A stretch of 49,546 bases of DNA from Thermococcus sp. (GCF_017656495.1 NZ_JACDNS010000015.1:1-49546); one strand, 5' to 3'. Shown: positions 15,994 to 25,659, counted from the stretch's first letter. Notes: generated by a model from the sequence alone, not told the origin. Numbers and translations are program-made.

Positions 15994-17050
15994 TTTCCTC
16001 ACCTTTCAGAGCTTTTAGAACTTTGTTCTTAACGATTTCGTTTTGAATACCCTCAGTTATTGAAAGAGCCCTCTCCATTTTTCCAAATCGAGCATATGTT
16101 AAGGCTATATTGCCCAAAACTTCTGAAGCTCTCTCTTTATCCTCAATAATCCCTGCTATTGTAAGTGCTTCATCTAAACGACCAATCTTCATGAACTTAT
16201 GAGCTATCCCTACCAGTTCCAAATCGCTTGGCTTAATTTTTCCTATGAGCATCATATCAAAGACATCAGCCAAAATAACCTTAGCTAAATCCTCCCTCTC
16301 ATGAAGGAAAAGCCAGTAAGCAACTTCAAGCATTGCAGCTACTCTTTCTTTTGGGGAAAGATATCTCATGCCGATTATCGCTTTATCAATATCACCAACT
16401 TCCAAAAAACCCATAATAGCAACACTACCTCTCTTTAAGACATTCTCAACAAATTTCTTCTTGCTTTTCACACCATTAGCCTGGATTTTTAGCTTTATTG
16501 AGCGATATATATCTTCTGCCAGGTCATAAAAACCCAATGCTTTTTCATTTGTTATTTCATCCGCAGCTTGCACAATGAGCTTAGCCAAACTAGAGAGAAA
16601 AGAAACAACACGAGAATAGGGTTCTTTTGATGATTGTATGATTTCAACAGCTTGGGTAAAGTAGTATAAGCTATCCTCAAGCAAATCAGAGAGTGCGAGG
16701 TAATATGCTAAATACCCATAAGCTTCTGCTTGCCATAGTGGGTACCCAATATCATCAGCCAGGGAAATTGCCTTTCTGAATGTATGTTCCCCCATTCTCT
16801 CCTTTCCTATAGCGTAAAGAGCCGATGCTAAGAGTGCCAAAGCCTTTACTTTTGTTACTTTATTCACTATCGAATCTGCTATTTCGAACATTTTTGAGAG
16901 TATTAAATCATGGTAAGTTTCGTCAACAGAACGAAGAATGAATGCGAGTGCTTCAAGCCTAAAAAAACTGTCCTCAATATTTAATGCTGCCTCAATTGCT
17001 CCTTCAATGTCACCTTTTTTCAAACGTTCTTTAAAGTCACTAACTACCAT
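15977..17050 (-). CDS. Helical-repeat (TPR-like) protein, paralogue B
   Basis: 357 residues made of about nine to ten helical hairpins of ~35 residues, such as [19 protein letters not shown] and [20 protein letters not shown]. The [KR]xGDxxxA pattern resembles tetratricopeptide/SEL1-type solenoids. No catalytic motif or signal peptide, so probably a cytosolic scaffold. It is a paralogue of the next upstream gene (356 residues): the same layout and end-to-end alignable segments, for example [10 protein letters not shown] against LEIGDIDSAI. 4 bp downstream of that gene and overlapping the tRNA-binding gene. Confidence 0.8.
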   Translation of the reverse strand: MVVSDFKERLKKGDIEGAIEAALNIEDSFFRLEALAFILRSVDETYHDLILSKMFEIADSIVNKVTKVKALALLASALYAIGKERMGEHTFRKAISLADDIGYPLWQAEAYGYLAYYLALSDLLEDSLYYFTQAVEIIQSSKEPYSRVVSFLSSLAKLIVQAADEITNEKALGFYDLAEDIYRSIKLKIQANGVKSKKKFVENVLKRGSVAIMGFLEVGDIDKAIIGMRYLSPKERVAAMLEVAYWLFLHEREDLAKVILADVFDMMLIGKIKPSDLELVGIAHKFMKIGRLDEALTIAGIIEDKERASEVLGNIALTYARFGKMERALSITEGIQNEIVKNKVLKALKGEENVGHE

Positions 17051-17054
17051 AAAA

Positions 17055-18125
17055 TCACCCCTTCATCTCCTGTAAGACACTTTCCTTAATAATCTCATCT
17101 GGTATAGATTCAATAATCTCTTTTGCTTTTGCTATGTCCCCTCTTTTCAAAATCTTCTTGGCAAGCAGACCTAGTACCTTTGAAAGCTCGAATTCATCTT
17201 TTATGTTCATTGCTATTTGAAAAGCATCATCATCCCTATCCATTAAAATTAGTAAATTAGCAATATACGCTAAATCATGATCATGCAATTTGATTTTCCC
17301 TCCAATGATTTGAGGAACAACATCATGAACAATATCAAATGCGTATTTTTGCTTCCCCTTTTGATACAACCACTTTGCAACTTCAAGTAATGCAATAGCT
17401 CTTTCCTCATTTTTTAGGTATTTAATTACCTCAATAGCAGAATCTATATCACCTATCTCTAGCACTCGTTTTATAAGTGATGTTCCATCTTTTAATGCTA
17501 TTTTTATCAAAGCAATTTTTTGTTCGATTGTTTTTACTCTGACACTCATTTCAAGTTCTTCGTAAATTTTTTTGGCAAGCTCATAAAACTTCAGAGCATC
17601 TTTTGTGTAAATCCTCTCTGCAACAGCTAAAATCTGCTTCCCAAGCCTGTCCATGAGTTCTATATAAAACGAATGAGTTATCTTTGAGGTTTCTATGAAC
17701 TCCTTAGCAAGCTTAAACAGTTCATACGCCTCGGAAAGTCTACCAGAAATACCAAAATAATAAGCCACTTCTGTAAGCCCCCTCGCCCTCCATAACGGGT
17801 CTTTTAGTTTGTAGATTTGTTCAAGGGCAATTTTAAAATATTTCTCAGAATCACGCTCTCGCCCAGCTTCATGAGCTACATATCCTAGGAGAGCATAAAT
17901 TTTGGCTCGTTTCCAATCTTCAGAGAAGAACTTCATTAAGTTGAGAATTTCATTGATTATAAAGAAATAGTACTCTTCAAATTCTTCAATACCACCAATT
18001 TTAGCAGCAATATGACCAAGAACTTCTATTTTAGAGTCCCTCTCAGAAATTTTATGAGCAAGATCAATAGCCTCCCGTATTTTTCCCTCTTTTATAAGCT
18101 CATCTATTCTCTCAAAAACAAGCAC
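17055..18125 (-). CDS. Helical-repeat (TPR-like) protein, paralogue A
   Basis: 356 residues with the same helical-hairpin pattern as its neighbour (ELIKEGKIREAIDLAHKISE ... ILKRGDIAKAKEIIESIPDE). The open frame continues upstream to 18203, but I place the start at GTG 18125. GGTGG lies 5 nt before it, the N-terminus then aligns with the paralogue, and the two proteins become 356 and 357 residues. TATA-like ACTTATATATG lies near 18156-18166. Cytosolic scaffold of unknown partner; probably arose by tandem duplication. Confidence 0.78.
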   Translation of the reverse strand: MLVFERIDELIKEGKIREAIDLAHKISERDSKIEVLGHIAAKIGGIEEFEEYYFFIINEILNLMKFFSEDWKRAKIYALLGYVAHEAGRERDSEKYFKIALEQIYKLKDPLWRARGLTEVAYYFGISGRLSEAYELFKLAKEFIETSKITHSFYIELMDRLGKQILAVAERIYTKDALKFYELAKKIYEELEMSVRVKTIEQKIALIKIALKDGTSLIKRVLEIGDIDSAIEVIKYLKNEERAIALLEVAKWLYQKGKQKYAFDIVHDVVPQIIGGKIKLHDHDLAYIANLLILMDRDDDAFQIAMNIKDEFELSKVLGLLAKKILKRGDIAKAKEIIESIPDEIIKESVLQEMKG

Positions 18126-18168
18126 ACTTCCCACCGAATTTATATAAGCTATCATCATATATAAGTAT

Positions 18169-18498
18169 TCAGCGATGTTTAACTCTTCTATCCCACTCCT
18201 CAAGCATTACGTCAAGAGCAAGCAGATTAGTAAGCTTCAGCTTAACTTTCTTGTTCTCATAATCTATTCCACCTTTAAAATCATTTAACAACTCAAAGAC
18301 TTTTTCTGCCTCTTTAATTTCAAGATGCTTACCGTAAAACTCCTCCTTACAATACGGACATGTAAAGATAAACTCCTCAAATGCGGAAATAAACACTCCC
18401 TTGTTAGCCAACAGCTCACTAAAGTTTTCAAGTGTGAGCATCTGCTCAATTAGTTCTTCCCATTTTAATGCTTCCCCACAAATTGGGCATCTTGCCAT
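18169..18498 (-). CDS. Zinc-ribbon protein, unknown function
   Basis: 109 residues with two CxxC knuckles, C4-C7 (RCPICGE) and C47-C50 (FTCPYCKE), which can form one zinc site bridging a ~40-residue helical insert. The C-terminal half is charged and helical. It begins directly after the stop of the DHH gene, and 43 bp separate its stop from the chosen start of the first repeat protein. No named family recognised. Confidence 0.75.
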   Translation of the reverse strand: MARCPICGEALKWEELIEQMLTLENFSELLANKGVFISAFEEFIFTCPYCKEEFYGKHLEIKEAEKVFELLNDFKGGIDYENKKVKLKLTNLLALDVMLEEWDRRVKHR

Positions 18499-19476
18499 CT
18501 AAATCCCCCTCAAAAATTTCTCAATTTCTTTCACTAAAAACTTAATGGCTTCATCAAGATTTTTCCTACCATTTGCCCCAGCTGCTCCAGCATGACCTCC
18601 ACCTGAGCCTTCAATGATTGGGCCAACTTTTTCCATTATTTTGCCTAGGTGAAGTCCTTTCTTCACTAAATGCTCCTTTGCTCTTGCAGAAATCCTAACA
18701 CCCTTTTTCTCGCTCCCCACTATCGCAACATCAGCCCCCAACTGGAGAAAGACTTTACACGCTAAAGATTCATAAGCAGAAACCTTGGATGTCACTATTA
18801 TGTATTTCCTGAATTTTTTAATTTCCATCCTCTGGCATGCTTTTAAAATAGCCATTCTCTTTGCCTGGTCAATATTCTCATCACTTACTGGGGCTGTTAA
18901 GTTGTAGATTTCTCCCATCTGGATTGGAAATCTCTCAAGAATCTCGCTTACAGTTTTGAATGTCTTTGCATTTGCATATCTAAAATTAGCTGTATCTGTC
19001 GCTATTCCCGCAAGTATTGCTTTTGCTGCAATTTCATCATAAAAGTTGAAGTATTTTAAGAGCTCCCACACTATTTCAGCTGTTGATGTTCTTGAAGAAT
19101 CAACAATTCTTATGTGAGATTTTATTGAATTCTCTTTTTCGATGTGATGATCAATTACAATTACAAACTTGTCTTTTGGAATTTCGACTGGTTCAAGCTG
19201 CTCAATCGAGGATGTATCAAATATAACAACCACGTCCTCTTTAACTTCGGGGTCTTTTTCTACTTTTGCAAAAGATAGTAAACGCTTGGCATAAGAAGAG
19301 ACACTTTGGGCAACACCAATTCGATTATCTAAACCTATACTGTTGAGATATCTAGAAAACGCAATCGCACTACCCAATGAATCTGGATCAGCATTATGGT
19401 GACATAGAAGCAGAAAAGAATATCCCCTTTCTTTTGCTTCTTCCAAAAATCGCTTAAGTTTTATTTTGCCCCGCAA
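18499..19476 (-). CDS. DHH/DHHA1 family phosphoesterase (NrnA/RecJ-like)
   Basis: 325 residues. N-terminal DHH domain: HHNADPDSLGSA (26-37, metal ligands H26, D30, D32), VIFDTSS (D86) and DHH at 108-110. C-terminal DHHA1 domain ends with GSGGGHAGAAG (about 290-300). The family cleaves nanoRNA, pAp or single-stranded DNA ends. Its place at the end of the exosome superoperon suggests RNA turnover. The start overlaps the DUF3194 gene by 23 bp. Confidence 0.93.
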   Translation of the reverse strand: MRGKIKLKRFLEEAKERGYSFLLLCHHNADPDSLGSAIAFSRYLNSIGLDNRIGVAQSVSSYAKRLLSFAKVEKDPEVKEDVVVIFDTSSIEQLEPVEIPKDKFVIVIDHHIEKENSIKSHIRIVDSSRTSTAEIVWELLKYFNFYDEIAAKAILAGIATDTANFRYANAKTFKTVSEILERFPIQMGEIYNLTAPVSDENIDQAKRMAILKACQRMEIKKFRKYIIVTSKVSAYESLACKVFLQLGADVAIVGSEKKGVRISARAKEHLVKKGLHLGKIMEKVGPIIEGSGGGHAGAAGANGRKNLDEAIKFLVKEIEKFLRGI

Positions 19477-19765
19477 TTTCCCTCAACCTTTCCTCAACTT
19501 TTTCGTAGGCTAATTCCAAGGCCTCTTCAACCAGCTTATCAACATCAACCTTCACAAATATCGGCACCTCAAGGTATATCTCAAGCTCCAAATCGAGGGT
19601 TTCTTCCTTATTTATCCTCGCTGTAACTTCTATGTCCTTCACTTCACTCCTTGTTAGATGCTCAAATATGTATTCAATTGCAGTCTCTTGAGCTAGCTCT
19701 CCTAAAGCGATAAGTTCATCTTCACTGAGCTCTGGTAGTCCAATGTGAATAACTCTCTTTGTCAT
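19454..19765 (-). CDS. DUF3194 family protein
   Basis: 103 residues, acidic, alternating beta strands and helices (VIHIGLPELSEDELIALGEL). It matches the small archaeal DUF3194 family normally found between prefoldin beta and the DHH gene. Function unknown. ATG 19765 follows GGTGAGTGAG; the longer frame from 19780 has no site. Overlaps the DHH gene by 23 bp, so co-translated. Confidence 0.82.
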   Translation of the reverse strand: MTKRVIHIGLPELSEDELIALGELAQETAIEYIFEHLTRSEVKDIEVTARINKEETLDLELEIYLEVPIFVKVDVDKLVEEALELAYEKVEERLREIAGQNKT

Positions 19766-19808
19766 CTCACTCACCAACAAAGTTTAAAGATTAAAATTAA
19801 GCAGAAAA

Positions 19809-20159
19809 TCAGCCAGCTGTTGGTCTGAGCATTGACTGTATTTTTTGAGTTAGTTCTTTGATTTTTTCATTAAGCTTCTGCTCTTGTCTGTTAAGAGCGT
19901 TCAGCCTAACCTCAAGGGTCTCAATCTTCTCCTTGAGTTCTTCAACAGCTTTATCCTTGCTGGTTTTCACTATTAGAGTTCCAACAGTCTTGTAGATCGG
20001 AGTATTCTCCTCAACTTTTTCAATCTCCTCAAGAGCCTTCTTGGCATCATTTAAATCAACCTGAACTTTCTGCTTTTGCTGGATAACAAGCTGTAACTGC
20101 TGTTGATAGCTCTCAAGCTGTCCCAATAAAGCCTGAACTTGTGGTGGAATGTTTTGCAT
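19809..20159 (-). CDS. pfdB: Prefoldin subunit beta
   Basis: 116 residues: two long coiled-coil helices (about 5-45 and 75-110) joined by the conserved beta-hairpin segment ENTPIYKTVGTLIV. Six subunits form a jellyfish-shaped chaperone passing unfolded proteins to the thermosome. Start ATG 20159 follows GGAGGTGTTGAA. It sits downstream of pcc1 in the usual archaeal order. Confidence 0.96.
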   Translation of the reverse strand: MQNIPPQVQALLGQLESYQQQLQLVIQQKQKVQVDLNDAKKALEEIEKVEENTPIYKTVGTLIVKTSKDKAVEELKEKIETLEVRLNALNRQEQKLNEKIKELTQKIQSMLRPTAG

Positions 20160-20233
20160 TTCAACACCTCCATAATCGTTAATCCAACCAAAAATTAGCA
20201 AGAGCATTTAAGAAGGTTTTGCCGAACGGAAGT

Positions 20234-20476
20234 CTAAAGCTCAACAACGTCCATAGCAACTTTAATCCATCTTAAATAGGAATTGAGAGTTCCCCTTAGA
20301 GCTGAGTTATCTTGAGCTGTAAAATGCAAAACAATTCTATTTCTTTCCCGTTTAAATTCAATTTCACTTCTCCGATAGGGAACACTTAAATGTTCAAAAA
20401 GAACGCTCTCATAAACAATTTTCGCAATCTCTTCACTTGGGAACTCAATCTCTATGGTTCCCTTTATTCTATTCAT
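20234..20476 (-). CDS. pcc1: KEOPS complex subunit Pcc1
   Basis: 80 residues with the Pcc1 pattern: IEIEFPSEEIAKIVYESV, then SALRGTLNSYLRWIKVA. Pcc1 dimerises and binds Kae1 in the KEOPS complex that makes t6A37 in ANN-decoding tRNAs. Its start overlaps the end of the Brix gene by 4 bp. Confidence 0.95.
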   Translation of the reverse strand: MNRIKGTIEIEFPSEEIAKIVYESVLFEHLSVPYRRSEIEFKRERNRIVLHFTAQDNSALRGTLNSYLRWIKVAMDVVEL

Positions 20477-21111
20477 TCACGCTCTCTCCTCTTGACTTTA
20501 ATGCCCAACGCCTCCTTGTAGTCCCATCTCCTTCCATCTTCCATAATCCAGATTTTTACGCTAATCAGTGGTCCAACTGGTCTTTCTTTTGTTATATCTA
20601 AGCGGTAGAAGTTGATTGCCATTCCTCTTGGATGTCTCTCAATAACACCAAGGACATCCGTATTGTATTTGTCCGCTATATAGGTTAAGCTCTTGTCACC
20701 TCTTGGGATGAATTTTCCGTTTGTAAGTTCGGCAAACGCTTGAGCAAAGGCTATGTGGTCAAGACCCACTCTTTTAGCGGTTGTAACAATAAACGGCATC
20801 TCCTCACGAATCGGCCTTATATTCCTAAAACCAATCTCTCTTTGGAGTTTAATTCCATGAAGGTAGAGATAACCGAGATATCCCCAATCGTCAGGAGAAA
20901 CTTTGATGAAAGTCATTTTAAGCGGATTTCCTTTCCAGACATTTATTATCAAGAGTCTCTCATAACCTCTGTCATAAGCCTCCATAAGCAAATCTTGGAT
21001 TGTCTTCTTTCCTCTAGTCAGATAAGTAGAATTAGGGAATACTTTTTCTAAATCATGCCCAAAACTTCTAGTTCTTCTTGTAGGTCTGTGTGAGGTTGTT
21101 ATCAGCATCAT
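20473..21111 (-). CDS. Brix domain ribosome biogenesis protein (Imp4-like)
   Basis: 212-residue archaeal Brix/sigma70-like protein beginning MMLITTSHRPTRRTRSFG, with YDRGYERLLIINVWKGNP and a sheet-rich C-terminal half. Archaeal relatives bind rRNA and act in ribosome assembly. Two adjacent ATGs (21111 and 21108) are possible; GAGTGATAGC precedes both. It is upstream of pcc1 with a 4-bp overlap, within the exosome superoperon. Confidence 0.93.
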   Translation of the reverse strand: MMLITTSHRPTRRTRSFGHDLEKVFPNSTYLTRGKKTIQDLLMEAYDRGYERLLIINVWKGNPLKMTFIKVSPDDWGYLGYLYLHGIKLQREIGFRNIRPIREEMPFIVTTAKRVGLDHIAFAQAFAELTNGKFIPRGDKSLTYIADKYNTDVLGVIERHPRGMAINFYRLDITKERPVGPLISVKIWIMEDGRRWDYKEALGIKVKRRERE

Positions 21112-21178
21112 CGCTATCACTCATAAGTAATGCAAAGCAATTAAAAGCTTTTTGAAAAATCGAAACTTTCAAAAGAGT

Positions 21179-21328
21179 TCAGATTGCTTTTACTCTTCTT
21201 GCAACTTTAGGCCTCGGCTTGTAAAGTATCTTGCTTCCGCAGTATGTACAGCGGACTTCCCTTGTAATCGCTAAATCAAGCTTAACTTCCTTTCCACATT
21301 TTGCACATCTATAAACAACCTCAACCAT
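21179..21328 (-). CDS. rpoP: DNA-directed RNA polymerase subunit P
   Basis: 49 residues: MVEVVYRCAKCGKEV ... VRCTYCGSKILYKPRPK, the Rpb12-like zinc ribbon (CxxC...CxxC) that stabilises the Rpo3/Rpo10 assembly platform. ATG 21328 follows GGTGAAGAAA at ribosome-binding distance. Directly downstream of L37Ae. Confidence 0.97.
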   Translation of the reverse strand: MVEVVYRCAKCGKEVKLDLAITREVRCTYCGSKILYKPRPKVARRVKAI

Positions 21329-21357
21329 TTTCTTCACCAAAAAAGATTTATTAGGGC

Positions 21358-21612
21358 TCAAGCCCTTGAAACTATTCTCTTAGCGACTTTTCCAGCTGGT
21401 GTTACTGGCAGATAAGCACCACCAGCAAAGATTGCACCACACTTCTGACACTGCCAAATTCCAGTACTTATTCTCCTTACAGCCTTCCTTCCGCAGACTG
21501 GACATGTGTGCTTTTGCTTCATCTTTGCTTCTACAGCAGCTACCCTTCTTCTGATCTTGAGACCATATCTAGGCCCAAATCTTCCAGCTGAACCAACCTT
21601 TTTAGTTGCCAT
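21358..21612 (-). CDS. rpl37ae: 50S ribosomal protein L37Ae
   Basis: 84 residues: [20 protein letters not shown], then a zinc ribbon [13 protein letters not shown] ... [18 protein letters not shown] 21612 is preceded by GGGGTGATGCTC. It lies between rrp42 and rpoP, as in most euryarchaeal exosome superoperons. Confidence 0.97.
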   Translation of the reverse strand: MATKKVGSAGRFGPRYGLKIRRRVAAVEAKMKQKHTCPVCGRKAVRRISTGIWQCQKCGAIFAGGAYLPVTPAGKVAKRIVSRA

Positions 21613-21759
21613 GAGCATCACCCCTAATGATCTTTAAGCTGATGGGTATAGCAGAGTTTTATTTAAAAGGCTTTTCCTAAAACCTAACTAAAGAACAAAA
21701 ATTTAGTTTATAAATCTTTCTTGCATTCCTTATCTGAAAAGAAAAAGAAAACAGAAATA

Positions 21760-22572
21760 TTACTCCCTCTTCCCCACAGCTTCAAGAATCTTCTCTCTAA
21801 TCTCCTGGGCTCTTCTGAATGCAACATCAACTGCATACATGACTTCCTCAAGCTTGAAGCTTCCGCCTTCGCTCTTCTGCACTGCTGAGATATGGCCATT
21901 CTCATCTGTTGTTATTGTTAATTTTCCATCCATTACCTGCTCTTCTTCAAGATTTGGGTCAACAACTATTGTTCCCCCAATCTTAGCAAAGCTCACTGGA
22001 ATTGGGATTTTTGTTACTGGTAACGGCTCATACTCATCAAGCATCACAACTTCGCCAGTCTCTTCGTTGTACTCAATTTTTGGCATCTTTGTTGAAAGCA
22101 GAGCTGCAATTGCTCCAATTCCTGCGGCATCTATGAGGTTTCCATCGTGGTCAAGGACATGAACGTCAATGAAGACCACTCTGACAAGCTTTCCTGGAAC
22201 AATGACGAGCTTTTCTAAGTCAATTGCCTGGCTTTCCCTTATTCCCCTATCAACAACTCTAGCCAGTTCGATTGCTCTCTCATCTGGAGGACCTGGTTCA
22301 AAGGTCGGTGAAGCTAATGGAACGAGCTCAACGTTCGTTGTCATAACACCCTTATCTGGCAAGTCTGGAAATGGCTCGCCCAAATCAAGCTTAATTCCAA
22401 CGAGAACTTGAGTATTACCGAGCTTAACCCATGCTGAGCCCTCGGCCTTTTCAATGACATTAACTTTTATTTCAAGAGGTCTTAAATCCTCCAAGCCTCT
22501 CCCATCAATTCTCTTCTTCTCTTTGAGGAGTTCAATGATGTGGTCTTTCATAATTGAAGCCATAACTTCCAT
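21760..22572 (-). CDS. rrp42: Exosome complex subunit Rrp42
   Basis: 270-residue RNase PH-fold protein lacking the catalytic residues. It pairs with Rrp41 to make the hexameric ring that phosphorolytically degrades and tails RNA. Recognised by EKKRIDGRGLEDLRPLEI, FEPGPPDERAIELARVVDRG and VVDPNLEEEQVMDG. ATG 22572 follows GGTGAGTAAA, three nt before the end of rrp41, so the two are coupled. Confidence 0.97.
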   Translation of the reverse strand: MEVMASIMKDHIIELLKEKKRIDGRGLEDLRPLEIKVNVIEKAEGSAWVKLGNTQVLVGIKLDLGEPFPDLPDKGVMTTNVELVPLASPTFEPGPPDERAIELARVVDRGIRESQAIDLEKLVIVPGKLVRVVFIDVHVLDHDGNLIDAAGIGAIAALLSTKMPKIEYNEETGEVVMLDEYEPLPVTKIPIPVSFAKIGGTIVVDPNLEEEQVMDGKLTITTDENGHISAVQKSEGGSFKLEEVMYAVDVAFRRAQEIREKILEAVGKRE

Positions 22573-22573
22573 T

Positions 22574-23317
22574 TTACTCACCTACCTCTTGGGCTATTTT
22601 GAGGTATTTCTCCTTCAATGCCTCCCTTTGTTTCTGGTAGACTGCTTTTGCTCCCTTTATCGCTAATCTCACGGCTTCAAGGAATTCATCTTTTGTCAAG
22701 TAGCCATCCATCTGAAGAAGGGTTATGTCGTTCTTTATTGGCATTATTGCAACTGGGACATCTGCCTCTCCATAGTTGTCCTCTTCCTTGTTCAGGTCAA
22801 GAACAATCTGCCCCTCAATCTTTCCAGCAGCACATGCTGAGACTAAGTCCTTCATTGGAATTCCCGCATCCGCCAGTGCCAGAGAAGCCGCGGTAATTCC
22901 AGCAACTCTCGTTCCTGCATCTGCTTGAAGAACCTCAATGAAAACATCAATTGCAGTCCTTGGAAATAATTCAAGTATGATTGCTGGCTCTAATGCTCCC
23001 CTAATGACTTTGCTTATCTCAACACTTCTCCTGTCTGGTCCAGGTTTTTTCCTCTCTTCGACGCTAAAGGGAGCCATGTTATATCTAACTCTTAATATTG
23101 CCCTATCTGGTCTCTGTAGGTGCTTTGGATGAATTTCTCTTGGCCCATAAACCGCAGCGAGAATTTTATTTTTACCCCATTCTACATAAGCAGAACCATC
23201 GGCGTTTTTCAAAACACCAACTTCCATTTTAATTGGTCTGAGCTCATACTTTTTTCTGCCATCAATTCTCCTTCCATTCTCATCAATAAGCTTTATATCC
23301 TCAGGCTTTCCCATCAT
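22574..23317 (-). CDS. rrp41: Exosome complex subunit Rrp41 (catalytic)
   Basis: 247 residues, RNase PH fold with the active phosphorolytic site. Visible are [17 protein letters not shown], the phosphate/RNA-binding region [34 protein letters not shown] and the acidic [19 protein letters not shown] 23317 follows GGGTGAAGGAA. Its 5' end overlaps rrp4 by 17 bp. Confidence 0.97.
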   Translation of the reverse strand: MMGKPEDIKLIDENGRRIDGRKKYELRPIKMEVGVLKNADGSAYVEWGKNKILAAVYGPREIHPKHLQRPDRAILRVRYNMAPFSVEERKKPGPDRRSVEISKVIRGALEPAIILELFPRTAIDVFIEVLQADAGTRVAGITAASLALADAGIPMKDLVSACAAGKIEGQIVLDLNKEEDNYGEADVPVAIMPIKNDITLLQMDGYLTKDEFLEAVRLAIKGAKAVYQKQREALKEKYLKIAQEVGE

Positions 23318-24068
23318 TTCCTTCACCCTCTTCTATTTGAGGTATTTCCTCAATAATTCCCTGCTCTTTGAGTTCTTTCAATCTTGTCAAAAGCAGCTCT
23401 TTTACTCTATCGGTCAGTCCTTGTGTATGACTTTCTCTATCAACCTTTAGTATTGCCTCAATTGCCACTCTCTCAAGCTCTTCTTTTCTTCCACTGACCC
23501 ATACCCATCCATTTTGTCCAACAATAATCCTTGTCTGAGTCATTTTTTTGATTAGATTTATCATAGAACCGCCCTTACCAATCAAACGGGGCACTTTAGA
23601 GGGAGTTATTTTTACAATCTGCCCACCCTTTAATGGACCACCGTTAAAAGGCATTCCCTTAGTTGTTAAGTCAATTTGGTTCACTTCATTGAAGGCCTTC
23701 ACTTTCGCATAAATTATGTCTCCAATATCAAATATTTTCCTTAAATCTGTCTTCAGCAGATCAATTTTTTCTTCAACAGCATCTTGTATTCTTAATGTTG
23801 CTTGATAAGGCGCTCCAATATCTACAGTCCAGCTCGAGAATTTTACATCAACAATCTTTCCAATGACATTATCTCCAACTTCTGGAATATATGGCCCCTC
23901 AAGTGGGATAACCCTTATGAAATCATTTCTTATGTCTACGAGACCAACAACTGTCGAATAAATCCTGTTTCCTTCCTTGAAAGTCCCTCTGCCGTTCTTG
24001 AACGGTCCTTGTGCCAATAGTGTTCCTGGAACCACTAACTCTCTATTTTGTACAAAAATCCTTCTCAT
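23301..24068 (-). CDS. rrp4: Exosome complex RNA-binding subunit Rrp4
   Basis: 255 residues with an N-terminal beta domain ([16 protein letters not shown]), an S1 domain (about 65-140) and a KH domain with the GxxG loop in [16 protein letters not shown]. It caps the Rrp41/Rrp42 ring and admits RNA. The start overlaps the SBDS gene by 4 bp. Confidence 0.97.
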   Translation of the reverse strand: MRRIFVQNRELVVPGTLLAQGPFKNGRGTFKEGNRIYSTVVGLVDIRNDFIRVIPLEGPYIPEVGDNVIGKIVDVKFSSWTVDIGAPYQATLRIQDAVEEKIDLLKTDLRKIFDIGDIIYAKVKAFNEVNQIDLTTKGMPFNGGPLKGGQIVKITPSKVPRLIGKGGSMINLIKKMTQTRIIVGQNGWVWVSGRKEELERVAIEAILKVDRESHTQGLTDRVKELLLTRLKELKEQGIIEEIPQIEEGEGNDGKA

Positions 24069-24775
24069 AGTCCCTTCCTCTCTATAAGTTTAGTTATAAC
24101 ATTGCCCTTTGTAAGGGCATTAAGTTTCTCATAAAACTCTTCCTCAACTCCACCTGGGATTTCAATAAGGAACATCCATGAGCCATCGCTTGCCCACTCT
24201 TCCCTCTTAATCGTTCCAAATTTTCTAACTTCTCCATAGGCTTTTCCTACATAATCCGAAGGTATCTTTACAGCTATCACTTTAACCTCAATCTTAAGCG
24301 GTAAGAATCTGCGGATAGCTTTTATGACGTCTGGAACTTGAGCTTCGGCATCTTTAAAGATGTCAACCCTAACTCCAGCCTCTTCCATAGCTTTAAGAAT
24401 CCTATCAACTGGGTGAGGATAGCCTGTTCTTGGATCAACTGCATGTCTGTGAATTATTGTAGCTATTTGCCTCTTCTTTTCTTCAAGCATCTCCCTCCTT
24501 TGCTGGGCTGTGAGCTGAACTTCTCCCTTTCTAAGGATTATCTTCGCAACTTCATATGGGTCACTTGTCCCAAAGATTTTCTCCATCTCATGCTCGCTTG
24601 CTTTATCTCCCTTGTGTGCGTCTTTAAAAACATAAGGTGTGGCAAGAATTTCCTCTATTGGAACATCCTTACCTTCTTTGAAATCCCTGGCAAGATAGGG
24701 ATCTACCAAAATCTCAAATGTTTCCCCATGTGTCTTTAACCTTGCAATCACTGCTTTGTCAACGCTTATTGGCAT
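24065..24775 (-). CDS. sdo1: Ribosome maturation protein SBDS (Sdo1)
   Basis: 236 residues with the three SBDS domains: an N-terminal FYSH domain ([37 protein letters not shown]), a helical middle ([20 protein letters not shown]) and a C-terminal ferredoxin-like domain. With EF-2-like GTPases it releases anti-association factors from the 50S subunit. ATG 24775 follows GAGGTGGTGACT. Ten bp after psmA. Confidence 0.97.
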   Translation of the reverse strand: MPISVDKAVIARLKTHGETFEILVDPYLARDFKEGKDVPIEEILATPYVFKDAHKGDKASEHEMEKIFGTSDPYEVAKIILRKGEVQLTAQQRREMLEEKKRQIATIIHRHAVDPRTGYPHPVDRILKAMEEAGVRVDIFKDAEAQVPDVIKAIRRFLPLKIEVKVIAVKIPSDYVGKAYGEVRKFGTIKREEWASDGSWMFLIEIPGGVEEEFYEKLNALTKGNVITKLIERKGL

Positions 24776-24785
24776 AGTCACCACC

Positions 24786-25568
24786 TCAGTAGTTGCTGTC
24801 TAATTCGGTATAATCCTCTTCTTTCTCAGCAACTTCCTCTTCTTCCGCCTCTTTTATTGCCTCCTCAAGGCACTTTGCAACTTTTTCTTTGCTTATCTTC
24901 TTGAACTTCTTTTCCTCAACTGTGATCACTGCAACTTCTATGTTCTCTGGTGAAGGTTCTTCCATTGTTTTTGCCAAAGCTAATACTGCCAATTTTATTG
25001 CCTCCTCAAGTGTCATGTCGTCTCTGTATTTCTCCTCAAAAATTGCCATGGCTGTGTTTCTTCCACTACCAATTGCCACTGCCTTCCATTCAAAGTATGC
25101 ACCACTTGGGTCTGTTTCAAAGAGTTCGGGCTTTTCATTAACGCCCGCCATTAAAAGAGCAGCACCAAAAGGCCTAACACCACCATATTGGGTGTGCATC
25201 TGCTTGAGATCACAAATCTTCTTTACCAAAACTGTAAGTGGAACTGGTTCACCATATGTTAAGCGATAAATTTGAGCCTCTAAACGAGCTCTGTCAACCA
25301 AAACCCTAGCATCTGCTATTATACCGCTTGAGGCAGCTGCTATATGGTCATCAATCTGGAAAATCTTCTCATAACTTTCTGGCTCAATTAACCTGCTTGT
25401 TACTCTTTTTTCTACAGCTAAAACTACACCTTCTTTGCACTTTACTCCTACAGCTGTTGCACCTCTCTTAACGGCTTCTCTTGCATATTGTACTTGGAAA
25501 AGCCTTCCATCAGGGCTGAAAACAGTTATAGCCCTATCATACCCGGCTTGTGGTGGTACAAACGCCAT
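24786..25568 (-). CDS. psmA: Proteasome subunit alpha
   Basis: 260-residue structural ring subunit of the 20S proteasome. The alpha signature [20 protein letters not shown] is at the N-terminus, with the later conserved [16 protein letters not shown] and the acidic C-terminal tail that docks the PAN ATPase. The gate residues YDR are present. ATG 25568 follows GAGGTGATGTAAA. It heads the psmA-sdo1-exosome run and has its own TATA box. Confidence 0.98.
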   Translation of the reverse strand: MAFVPPQAGYDRAITVFSPDGRLFQVQYAREAVKRGATAVGVKCKEGVVLAVEKRVTSRLIEPESYEKIFQIDDHIAAASSGIIADARVLVDRARLEAQIYRLTYGEPVPLTVLVKKICDLKQMHTQYGGVRPFGAALLMAGVNEKPELFETDPSGAYFEWKAVAIGSGRNTAMAIFEEKYRDDMTLEEAIKLAVLALAKTMEEPSPENIEVAVITVEEKKFKKISKEKVAKCLEEAIKEAEEEEVAEKEEDYTELDSNY

Positions 25569-25626
25569 TTTACATCACCTCATGAATTATCGTGACTCTT
25601 GATTAAGTTAAACTTCCGCTCTTTGC

Positions 25627-25634
25627 TTTATATA
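25627..25634 (-). promoter_or_regulatory. TATA box of psmA
   Basis: TATATAAA on the minus strand with AGAG upstream; the expected start is near 25604, about 36 nt before the ATG. An inverted repeat abuts it on the upstream side, where the transcription factor B site should lie. Confidence 0.65.
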
Positions 25635-25636
25635 CT

Positions 25637-25659
25637 CTCCGATTGATAAGTTATCGGAG
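25637..25659. repeat. Inverted repeat at the upstream edge of the psmA promoter
   Basis: CTCCGAT (25637-25643) and ATCGGAG (25653-25659) form a 7-bp perfect inverted repeat with a 9-nt spacer that itself contains overlapping GATAA/TTATC. It lies between the rnp2 stop and the psmA TATA box: a candidate operator, or a hairpin at the end of the rnp2 message. Confidence 0.5.

Noticed and set aside
15977-18125. Repeat proteins as transcriptional activators of the MalT/AfsR type
   Set aside because: No DNA-binding or ATPase domain is present in either protein; they consist only of helical repeats.
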